Assembly (NCBI GenBank): GCA_017965765.1
Contig: JAGCPJ010000011.1
Coordinates: 1-36,229, forward strand
Direction of reading: 5' to 3'
Source of the DNA: Bacteroidales bacterium
Lineage (GTDB): Bacteria > Bacteroidota > Bacteroidia > Bacteroidales > F082
DNA: 36,229 bases
The notes under the pieces were generated by a model. It made no database searches, was not told where the DNA came from, and saw only the letters and a program-made list of their open reading frames with translations. Shown here in pieces: positions 16,656-23,411 of this stretch; within the stretch, counting starts at the first letter, position 1; each line of letters begins with the position of its first letter. The translations under genes were made by a program, and so were the position numbers.

Positions 16656-18032
16656 ATGGAACAAATCATCATGTATCCCGGCGAAGTTGGCAAAGATGCG
16701 GTCGATTGGAAAACGACGCAAGGTCAACATATCACCGCTGTTCAACGGAATATCCTCGTCCTAGGCTCGGGCGGTCGCGAACATGCCTTGGCATGGAAGC
16801 TGGCCCAAAGCGAAGGTGCCAAGGTGTTCATCGCCCCTGGTAACGCTGGCACTGCTGAAGTCGGCACCAACGTAAACCTCAAGGTGGGCGATTTTGAAGG
16901 CATCAAGAAGTTTTGTCTCAATAACGAGATTGGCCTCGTGGTTGTCGGACCTGAACAGCCTCTCGTGGATGGCATCGTTGACTTCTTCAAGGCTGAACCG
17001 CAGTTGCAGAAGGTCCGCATCATCGGTCCCGATAAACGAGGTGCCCAGCTGGAAGGCAGCAAGGCCTTCGCCAAGGTGTTTATGGAACAGCATGGGATTC
17101 CCACAGCGCGCTGCCTGACGGTGAACCAAGCCAGTCTGTCGGAGGGCGTGGCCTTCCTGAAGACCCTGAAGGCACCCTACGTGCTCAAAGCCGACGGCTT
17201 GGCTGCTGGAAAGGGCGTGCTGATCTTGGAAGATCTGGAAGAAGCCATCACCGAGTTGGGGAATATGCTCGGCGGCAAATTTGGCAACGCCTCGGCTACC
17301 GTGGTGATCGAAGAATTCCTCAAAGGCATTGAATGCTCGGTGTTTGTGCTGACGGATGGGGAACATTACCTGCTGCTGCCTGAGGCCAAGGACTACAAGC
17401 GCATTGGCGATGGCGACAAAGGGCTGAACACGGGCGGTATGGGCGCCGTCTCTCCGGTGCCTTTCTGTACCCCTGAGTTCCTGCAAAAAGTGGAGGAACG
17501 CATCGTCAAACCCACCTTGGCAGGTTTGAAGAAGGAAAATATTGATTATAAAGGTTTTATCTTCCTTGGACTCATGAACTGCGGAGGCGATCCTTACGTG
17601 ATTGAATACAATGTCCGCATGGGTGATCCGGAGACTGAAGCGGTGATGACCCGGATCGAGGGCGACTTCGCCGATATGCTCTACGCTTGTGCTGACGGCG
17701 CGTTGGATCAAGTGCATTATGCCAAAAGCGAAAAGACGGCCGTTACCGTCATGCTGGTGTCCGGCGGCTATCCAGAGGCCTACGAGAAAGGGAAGGTGAT
17801 GACGGGGCTGAACCAATTGAAGGATTGTGTGGCCTTCCATGCGGGTACGGCTTTCAATGCTGAAGGAGCCGTGGTCACTGCCGGTGGACGTGTCGTAGCG
17901 GTCACCGCCCAAGGTGACTCCATCATGGAAGCCCGCGAAAAAGCCTATAAGAATGTTGCCAACATCAAATTTGAAGGAGTAAACCACCGTTCCGATATCG
18001 GCCTTGATCTCCTCCTAACTCCTAACTCCTAA
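16656..18032 (+). CDS. purD: Phosphoribosylamine-glycine ligase (GAR synthetase)
   Basis: 458 residues. It joins phosphoribosylamine and glycine with ATP, the second step of purine synthesis. Family signatures are ILVLGSGGREHALAWKL, PLVDGIVDFF, GSKAFAKVF, LKADGLAAGKGV (ATP grasp), NTGGMGAVSP and NVRMGDPETE. The normal family start aligns near residue 31 (NILVLGSGG). The first 30 residues (MEQIIMYPGEVG...) are extra, and there is no ATG or GTG between them and the conserved core, so the extension is probably translated. The last residues (LLTPNS) are encoded by a CTCCTAA tandem repeat, and the stop codon lies in its third unit. It begins 2 nt after the glycosyltransferase stop. Confidence 0.96.
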   Translation: MEQIIMYPGEVGKDAVDWKTTQGQHITAVQRNILVLGSGGREHALAWKLAQSEGAKVFIAPGNAGTAEVGTNVNLKVGDFEGIKKFCLNNEIGLVVVGPEQPLVDGIVDFFKAEPQLQKVRIIGPDKRGAQLEGSKAFAKVFMEQHGIPTARCLTVNQASLSEGVAFLKTLKAPYVLKADGLAAGKGVLILEDLEEAITELGNMLGGKFGNASATVVIEEFLKGIECSVFVLTDGEHYLLLPEAKDYKRIGDGDKGLNTGGMGAVSPVPFCTPEFLQKVEERIVKPTLAGLKKENIDYKGFIFLGLMNCGGDPYVIEYNVRMGDPETEAVMTRIEGDFADMLYACADGALDQVHYAKSEKTAVTVMLVSGGYPEAYEKGKVMTGLNQLKDCVAFHAGTAFNAEGAVVTAGGRVVAVTAQGDSIMEAREKAYKNVANIKFEGVNHRSDIGLDLLLTPNS

Positions 18033-18058
18033 CTCCTAACTCCTAACTCCTAACTCCC
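18012..18058 (+). repeat. Tandem heptad CTCCTAA x6 across the purD stop
   Basis: Six perfect copies of the 7-nt unit CTCCTAA run from 18012 to 18053, followed by a partial copy CTCCC. They begin inside purD, supply its stop codon in the third unit, and fill the gap up to the TTG start of the next gene at 18059. The same unit, in inverted form, makes up the hairpin at 10806-10860. Confidence 0.95.
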
Positions 18059-19042
18059 TTGATTCGTTTCTTCCGAAATAGCTACATCATACAATACGTG
18101 ATCATCGCGTTGTTCTGCATCGCCTTGTGGATCCCTTCATGGATCACGGGCAATGTGGATGTCGCGCTGCGTAGTCCGGTGACGCCTTTGTACAACTTGG
18201 TGGCCGACTTGTTGGATTTTTGGCCAGGGGCCATGTTGATCTTTGCTTTCCTGTTGATGTCGTTTGAGGCGGTGTTCTTTAATTCCATCCTTGCTTCCAA
18301 CCAGATTATCAGCAAGGTGAGTACCCTGGGCGCCGTGGTGTTCCTGCTGCTGATGAATCTCTTGCCGGTGCAGACGACCTTCTATCCCTTTTTGTTGGCT
18401 TCAGTGTTCTTGCTGATGTTCGTTCACACCTTGTTTTCCATCTATCAAACCCAGCGGCCGGAACTGTATATCCTCAACGCTGGATTCTACCTGTCGCTAG
18501 CCACGATGTGCTATTTCCCGATGCTCCTCTTGGCGTTATGGGGTATCATCGCCTTGGCCATCGTCCATAAAGGATCACTTCGCCTGCACCTGATCCCGTT
18601 CATTGGCTTGTTGTTGCCGTATTTCTTCTTGTTTGCCGCCCATTTCCTTATGGGTGACCTCTTGCCTGTGTTGCAGCGGTATGGCGATTACTTCAGCGAA
18701 ATCCATCTTGGCGTGCAACAGTTTGACTGGCTAAAGGTCGGTGCGTTGGCTTTCTTGCTGTTGGCCTCGGCCATGCCATTGCTCATGCCGTACAATTATA
18801 GCTTCGAAAAGACGGTTGCCGTGCGTACCAAGGTGGTGATGACGGTCATCCTTTTGTTTTTTGGTGTGCTGATGCTTTTCCTTGAGGCCGATCCCATGCA
18901 ATCTGGCGTGCTTTTCCTTGCCTTGGCCATCCTGTTCTCCTACGAACTGGCTTATCTCGACAAGTTGCGTTGGTCCAATGTCACCTTCGTGGTGGCGATG
19001 CTGGCTGTGTTGGCTTCCCATTACCTTCCATTATTCCTCTAA
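18059..19042 (+). CDS. Polytopic membrane protein, DUF6427-like
   Basis: 327 residues, almost entirely hydrophobic, with about nine or ten membrane spans (for example [55 protein letters not shown] and a terminal [16 protein letters not shown]). The start is TTG at 18059, right after the heptad repeat. It gives the short basic N-terminus [13 protein letters not shown] seen in related Bacteroidota proteins, and the next Met is nearly 60 residues on. The likely family is DUF6427, an inner membrane protein often near purine or pyrimidine genes in this phylum. The assignment is from memory of the sequence pattern. No catalytic motif was found. The rnhB gene begins 2 nt after its stop. Confidence 0.75.
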   Translation: MIRFFRNSYIIQYVIIALFCIALWIPSWITGNVDVALRSPVTPLYNLVADLLDFWPGAMLIFAFLLMSFEAVFFNSILASNQIISKVSTLGAVVFLLLMNLLPVQTTFYPFLLASVFLLMFVHTLFSIYQTQRPELYILNAGFYLSLATMCYFPMLLLALWGIIALAIVHKGSLRLHLIPFIGLLLPYFFLFAAHFLMGDLLPVLQRYGDYFSEIHLGVQQFDWLKVGALAFLLLASAMPLLMPYNYSFEKTVAVRTKVVMTVILLFFGVLMLFLEADPMQSGVLFLALAILFSYELAYLDKLRWSNVTFVVAMLAVLASHYLPLFL

Positions 19043-19044
19043 TC

Positions 19045-19641
19045 ATGAATCTGTCAACGCATTATTCGGATTGGATTGAAGCCGGCTGCGACGAGGCTGG
19101 TCGCGGCTGTCTGGCAGGTCCCGTGGTGGCTGGTGCCGTCATCTTGAAGCCGGGAGCGGACTATCCGGAATTGGACGACTCGAAGAAACTGACGGAGAAG
19201 AAACGCAATGCACTTCGGGAGATGATCATGCAGGAGGCCTTGGCCTACGGCATCGGCATCGTCACGGCGGAGGAAATCGATGAAATCAACATCCTCAACG
19301 CATCGTTTCTGGCCATGCACCGCGCCATCGACCAACTCAAAGTCAGACCGGAGTTCCTGCTGATCGACGGAAATCGTTTCAAGCCCTACCAAGGGCTGAA
19401 GCACGTCTGCATCGTCGGTGGCGATGCCAAATACCAAGCCATCGCCGCAGCTTCCATCTTGGCCAAGACCACCCGTGACCGCATGATGGAGGCGTATGAT
19501 GCGCAATTCCCGATGTATCACTGGAAGAAGAATAAAGGGTATCCCACGCCGGAACACAAGCAGGCCATCGCCGAATATGGTATCACAGAACTCCATCGCA
19601 AGTCGTTTAATATGGCGATTCAGATGCGACTAGAATTATAA
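19045..19641 (+). CDS. rnhB: Ribonuclease HII
   Basis: 198 residues. It cuts the RNA strand of RNA-DNA hybrids and removes single ribonucleotides from DNA. The active-site motif CDEAGRG (Asp16, Glu17) is followed by [11 protein letters not shown], then [21 protein letters not shown], which carries the remaining acidic and lysine residues, and the terminal HRKSFN motif. The ATG at 19045 is chosen because it begins just before the conserved core and lies 2 nt after the upstream stop; the frame is also open further upstream inside the membrane-protein gene. It is the last gene of the ahcY-to-rnhB run. After it the sequence becomes AT-rich. Confidence 0.96.
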   Translation: MNLSTHYSDWIEAGCDEAGRGCLAGPVVAGAVILKPGADYPELDDSKKLTEKKRNALREMIMQEALAYGIGIVTAEEIDEINILNASFLAMHRAIDQLKVRPEFLLIDGNRFKPYQGLKHVCIVGGDAKYQAIAAASILAKTTRDRMMEAYDAQFPMYHWKKNKGYPTPEHKQAIAEYGITELHRKSFNMAIQMRLEL

Positions 19642-19768
19642 TGGGTCGTCTTTAGCTTGATTCTTCGCATCCCATAGTGGTGTTTTGTTTGTTGATTATT
19701 GATAATAATTTACACATATTAATTTTAATAAGATTTATATTTATTTATAAACAATTTTAATTTTTGTG

Positions 19769-19776
19769 TATCTTTG
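19769..19776 (+). promoter_or_regulatory. -7 box of the BECR nuclease gene
   Basis: A perfect TATCTTTG lies within a very AT-rich gap (19642-19792), 16 nt before the ATG at 19793. Transcription near 19781 would leave a leader of about 12 nt, or about 30 nt to the second in-frame ATG at 19811. The rest of the gap shows nothing recognisable beyond low-complexity A/T. Confidence 0.6.
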
Positions 19777-19792
19777 CCATTGATTTTAGACA

Positions 19793-20326
19793 ATGGATAA
19801 AGATAAAAACATGGATCCACAGCCTATTGGTGTGGGCTATTTTGGTAATATTTACGACCAGTTTAGAGGAAAAGTCAAGGAGGCTTTTGATTTTCTAATT
19901 GCTCATCAAGACGGCGATTTGATTGGCGTTTTTTACGATGAGGAGATTGGTGACATTGATTTGGTGTGGGGAAGTAGTGATGAAAACGCGGGACTTAAAC
20001 ACATCATTGATAAACACGTGGGCCAAGGGAAAGATTTTATCACGATTGACGAGGCTCGCTTGGCGATAGAAAACACTATTAATACGGGGGATAAGATTAA
20101 GAACAATCTCGATAAGGTGATTTATGAGCTGGAAGGGAAACGCGTGGTCGTAAGAAAAAACCTACGTGACAAATCTACCGGTAGAATGATTGAAGATAAA
20201 AAGAAATGGGTAGTTACATCTTATGATAATAACGTACCCAAATCTGATAAGCTATCCGCTTTCACCCTAACTACCCCTGAAAGCGATAAAGGAGGCAGGG
20301 CTGTCGCCTCCGATGCTGTTTCTTGA
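19793..20326 (+). CDS. Standalone BECR-fold (phage/ICE-type) putative RNase toxin
   Basis: 177 residues. The segment YFGNIYDQFRGKVKEAFDFL...IGDIDLVWG, then GLKHIIDKH, then RVVVRKN and KKWVVTSYDN, matches the pattern of DUF3519/PBECR nucleases (Barnase-EndoU-ColicinE5/D-RelE fold). These are usually found at the end of phage head (MuF) or large polyvalent proteins of mobile elements. The His residues in LKHIIDKH are candidate catalytic residues. It stands alone with its own promoter, has no signal peptide, and no adjacent immunity gene was found. The gene and its flanks are more AT-rich than the neighbours, which suggests transfer. The last 10 residues (GGRAVASDAV) are encoded by a GGAGGC/GCCTCC hairpin and may be a late addition. 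Nuclease activity is inferred. Start at 19793 or 19811. Confidence 0.72.
   Translation: MDKDKNMDPQPIGVGYFGNIYDQFRGKVKEAFDFLIAHQDGDLIGVFYDEEIGDIDLVWGSSDENAGLKHIIDKHVGQGKDFITIDEARLAIENTINTGDKIKNNLDKVIYELEGKRVVVRKNLRDKSTGRMIEDKKKWVVTSYDNNVPKSDKLSAFTLTTPESDKGGRAVASDAVS
20291..20311. other. GC-rich hairpin at the 3' end of the BECR gene
   Basis: GGAGGC (20291-20296) pairs with GCCTCC (20306-20311) across a 9-nt loop. It lies inside the last codons and is not followed by a clear T run. It could be a weak terminator or an mRNA 3'-end stabiliser. Confidence 0.45.
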
Positions 20327-20329
20327 CTG

Positions 20330-20360
20330 CAAAAGTAGGTGTTTTATTTGTTCTCCGCAA
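20330..20360 (-). promoter_or_regulatory. Candidate antisense promoter facing the BECR gene
   Basis: On the minus strand a TTG (20360-20358) is followed after 20 nt by a perfect -7 box TACTTTTG (20337-20330). Transcription would begin near 20325 and run leftward, antisense to the BECR gene. No minus-strand reading frame of notable length lies in its path. Confidence 0.4.
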
Positions 20361-20507
20361 GTATTTTTGGATTTTTTTCTTCAAAAGTATAGTGAAAATA
20401 GAGCTTTTTATTGTTTGAAAGAGCTTTGTTGCGGCTATAAAAGTAACAAAATCCCGATAAGCCTAAATTGTTGATAAATAACTCCAGAGAAATCCCTTTA
20501 TTTGTTA

Positions 20508-20515
20508 TATTTTTG
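20508..20515 (+). promoter_or_regulatory. -7 box directly before the lipoprotein start
   Basis: A perfect TATTTTTG ends only 4 nt before the ATG at 20520, so the transcript would start at or next to the initiation codon. The gap 20327-20519 otherwise shows A/T-rich sequence and a second, unsupported minus-strand TACTTTTG at 20389-20382. Confidence 0.45.
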
Positions 20516-20519
20516 CGCT

Positions 20520-22865
20520 ATGCGCAAATGGATCCCTTATTTCGTACTTTTGATCTTCACGGTGTTCTGTTCCTGCTCAAAGAAAGCACCGTCGCTGCTT
20601 GATGCGGTGCCACTCAATGCGGAACTCATCGTGGAGAGCTCCGATTCTACCATCCTGTCGCTATTCGACTCACTGCTGCTTGCCGACATCCGGCCGCCAC
20701 AATGCCCGACCCATAGCGCGATGGCGTTGGTGTCACTGCCTTCGGATGACAAAAACGACTATGTCTGGTTGGAACAGCCAGAGAAAGGGGGAGCGAGGGC
20801 GCTGAGCGGCTCCATTGGGTCCGTCGAGATGGTGGACCGCCAACTGAAGAATCCCTCCAAAATCCAAGACGATGCGGACTTCAAACGGCTTCAGGCTACG
20901 CTGGGACTGAATGTCAAGGCGCATCTGTATTACAGGGACGATAATGGATGGGTGGCACTCGACGTGCAGCCGGACAAAAACGACCTCATGTTGAACGGCT
21001 ATGCCATCGCCCCTGATTCCACCTCCAAGTTCCGCCCGCTGAAATACCAACGTCCCGTTAAGAACTCCGTGGTCAACATCCTTCCCTTCGATACGAAACT
21101 GATGCTCCATTATGGCATGTCGGACTACGCCTCCTATTGGCAGTCGTTCTGCGATGCCGAACAGGTGAAGTCGTTCAACAAGAAATACGGCACCAATGTG
21201 GAGACCAAACTGCTGGAATACCTTTCAGAGGTCTCCTACGATGTCATCTGCGACAAACGTCATGAGGTCTTCGTGGGCCGTATGAACGACCCGTCGGCGG
21301 TGATTCGCTTCATGGATCACCTGGCAGGGAAGACGGGTGTCGCTTCCTCGTTAAACTACGAAGGCTATGTGCTGTATAACCTTGGGGAACGCGACATCGT
21401 CCCGGCTGTGTTTGGGCCGACCTTCAAGTCGTTCAAACGATGCTGCTACGCCATCGTCGATCAGTATCTGGTCATGGCTTCCTCCTTTGAGCCTCTGAAG
21501 GAACTGATCGCCTGCTACCGTTCAGGTCGTACGCTCGACATGAGTGAGAACTTCCGCGCATTCCAACGCAAGATGCTGGAGACTTCCAACATCACCCTTT
21601 TTTCCACAGGACATGGCAACCGGAAAATGATCTGTGAAACGGTGGGAGGCCCCGTGGGCCGTTTTCTGGGGAAGCATCCTGATGTGCTTGATGGCTACCA
21701 GGCAGTAGCTCTGCAGCTGGCCGCCTCCAAGGACCTGGTCTATACCAACATCTTTCTCAGCCGCGGCGCCGTGGTGAACGACGAGAAAAGCGTCCGCTGG
21801 AAAGTAAACCTTGACGCGCCATTGAAAGGCAAGCCTTACATCGTGGAAGACCATGCCTCGCCGAACTACAACGTGGTCGCCTTCGATAGTGAGAATAACA
21901 TGTACCTCATCGATTGCGATGGTCACATCCTTTGGAAGAAACAGCTGGAAGAAGCGCCCATGAGCCAAGTGTTTACGGTCGATCGTGGGAACAACGGCCA
22001 ACTGCAGCTGCTCTTCAACACCGCCCACACCATCCAACTCATCGACCGAGACGGCAATCGTGTGGAAGGCTATCCCATCCGACTCCCCTTCGAGGCGGCC
22101 AACGGTCTTTCCGTGATTGACTATCGAGGAAACAAGGATTACCGGGTGCTGATTTGCGGTACCGACAAGCTGGTCTATAACTATGACCTGAAAGGTGAGG
22201 AGGTGGAAGGCTGGAACCGTCACCGGTCCGAAGACCTCGTGAAACGACCGCTCCAGCATATCGTCGCCGATGACAAGGATTACCTCATCGTCGCGGATGT
22301 CAGCGGCGGCGTGCGTATCCTCGACCGCCAAGGTCGCATCCGCATCCCCCTGCCGTCCGACATGCAAAAGTCACCCCATGCCGACATCTATGCCAACGTC
22401 ACCAATCGAAGCAAAGGCCTCTTCCTGACTTCAGACAAAGAAGGGAAACTGCTTTATGTCACCGCAGATGGCCAACTTAACCGTACGGATTTCGGGGATT
22501 ATTCCAAAGAACATTTCTTCCTCTATGAGGATTTCAACGGGGATAAGGATCCTGATTTCATCTACTTGGATCATAATGACTTGCATGTGTATGACCGTTT
22601 CCGTAAAGAATTGTTCTTCTGCCATTTCGACACCGATATCACCGTCAAACCGGTGTTTTTCAATATCACCCGCAACAAACGGCTGCTGGGCATCGTCTCC
22701 AAAAAGTCACGCGAGATTTATCTCATCGACAAGAAAGGCAAGATGATCGTGAACTCGGGCTTGGTGGGAGAGACGCCTTTCGCGGTGGGTAGCCTGCACA
22801 ACGATCAGGAGATCAACCTGGTGACGGGCGTGGGGAATGCTTTGTTCAATTATGCAATCCATTGA
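20520..22865 (+). CDS. Lipoprotein with DUF3352-like N-terminus and C-terminal beta-propeller
   Basis: 781 residues. The signal peptide MRKWIPYFVLLIFTVFCSC ends in a lipobox with Cys19 as the likely lipidation site; this fixes the ATG at 20520 rather than earlier in-frame codons. Residues about 25-400 resemble DUF3352-type domains (LLDAVPLNAELIVESSDS). From about 425 the protein has repeated blades with D-x-x-G-x-I/L patterns (YLIDCDGHILWKK, IQLIDRDGNRVEGYP, VRILDRQGRIRIP, YLIDKKGKMIV), and an EF-hand-like DFNGDKDPDF. This indicates a PQQ/WD-like beta-propeller. It probably sits on the periplasmic face of the outer or inner membrane as a scaffold or binding protein. The thioredoxin-like gene begins 2 nt after its stop. 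Confidence 0.8.
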   Translation: MRKWIPYFVLLIFTVFCSCSKKAPSLLDAVPLNAELIVESSDSTILSLFDSLLLADIRPPQCPTHSAMALVSLPSDDKNDYVWLEQPEKGGARALSGSIGSVEMVDRQLKNPSKIQDDADFKRLQATLGLNVKAHLYYRDDNGWVALDVQPDKNDLMLNGYAIAPDSTSKFRPLKYQRPVKNSVVNILPFDTKLMLHYGMSDYASYWQSFCDAEQVKSFNKKYGTNVETKLLEYLSEVSYDVICDKRHEVFVGRMNDPSAVIRFMDHLAGKTGVASSLNYEGYVLYNLGERDIVPAVFGPTFKSFKRCCYAIVDQYLVMASSFEPLKELIACYRSGRTLDMSENFRAFQRKMLETSNITLFSTGHGNRKMICETVGGPVGRFLGKHPDVLDGYQAVALQLAASKDLVYTNIFLSRGAVVNDEKSVRWKVNLDAPLKGKPYIVEDHASPNYNVVAFDSENNMYLIDCDGHILWKKQLEEAPMSQVFTVDRGNNGQLQLLFNTAHTIQLIDRDGNRVEGYPIRLPFEAANGLSVIDYRGNKDYRVLICGTDKLVYNYDLKGEEVEGWNRHRSEDLVKRPLQHIVADDKDYLIVADVSGGVRILDRQGRIRIPLPSDMQKSPHADIYANVTNRSKGLFLTSDKEGKLLYVTADGQLNRTDFGDYSKEHFFLYEDFNGDKDPDFIYLDHNDLHVYDRFRKELFFCHFDTDITVKPVFFNITRNKRLLGIVSKKSREIYLIDKKGKMIVNSGLVGETPFAVGSLHNDQEINLVTGVGNALFNYAIH

Positions 22866-22867
22866 AG

Positions 22868-23377
22868 ATGATTAGGAAAGGGATGCTTACGCTGCTGATG
22901 ACCTTGTGCTTCGTGACGACGATGTCTGCGCAGTATCTCCATAAACCAGGGGATAAAGCCTTTGACTTCGAGGGGGTGACCGTTGACGGGAGACCATACC
23001 ATCTTTATGATTCACAGGCGGAGTATATCATTGTGTGCTTCTGGGCGGTCGATTGCGACTATTGCCACGACTTCTTGCGATCGCTTCGACGTCATGTCGA
23101 TTTGAAAAACGATTATGAATTGGTGACATTCGCCCTGGCAGATAGCCCGAAACAAGTGCGAAAAAAGGCGAGAAGGATGCGGCTGACGGGATGGCACTTC
23201 TATGACGAAGCCCGATGGGATAGCCAACCCTTCCTGGACTATGACGTGACTTCCACCCCGACGGTGGTTTTAATCGATAAAGACAAAAACATCTTGGGAG
23301 AAGCCTACGACTGGGAAGAGTTTAATGAACTGATGATAAAGGTGAAAGCTATTCCCAATAATCCCGTAACCCCCTAA
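22868..23377 (+). CDS. Secreted thioredoxin-like (TlpA/redoxin) protein
   Basis: 169 residues with a signal peptide (MIRKGMLTLLMTLCFVTTMSAQ). The thioredoxin fold has the active site Cys63-Asp-Tyr-Cys66 in FWAVDCDYC, preceded by an AhpC/TSA-type start (KPGDKAFDFEGVTVDG), and the cis-proline loop STPTVVLIDKD. It should act as a thiol-disulfide oxidoreductase in the periplasm, probably reducing or repairing cysteines of envelope proteins. The ATG at 22868 is preferred; a TTG two codons earlier overlaps the upstream stop. The partner is unknown: the upstream lipoprotein has a Cys pair near its N-terminus and is a candidate. The GH3 gene follows after a 34-bp AT-rich gap, so one operon is likely. 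Confidence 0.87.
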   Translation: MIRKGMLTLLMTLCFVTTMSAQYLHKPGDKAFDFEGVTVDGRPYHLYDSQAEYIIVCFWAVDCDYCHDFLRSLRRHVDLKNDYELVTFALADSPKQVRKKARRMRLTGWHFYDEARWDSQPFLDYDVTSTPTVVLIDKDKNILGEAYDWEEFNELMIKVKAIPNNPVTP

Positions 23378-23411
23378 CCTTGTCAATAATTGAATTAAAT
23401 AATAATTGAGA

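Noticed and set aside
16761..17987. A 408-codon minus-strand frame opposite purD
   Set aside because: Shadow frame; purD on the other strand has complete family motifs.
20382..20389. A second minus-strand TACTTTTG box after the BECR gene
   Set aside because: No TTG at the usual -33 distance, unlike the box at 20330-20337.
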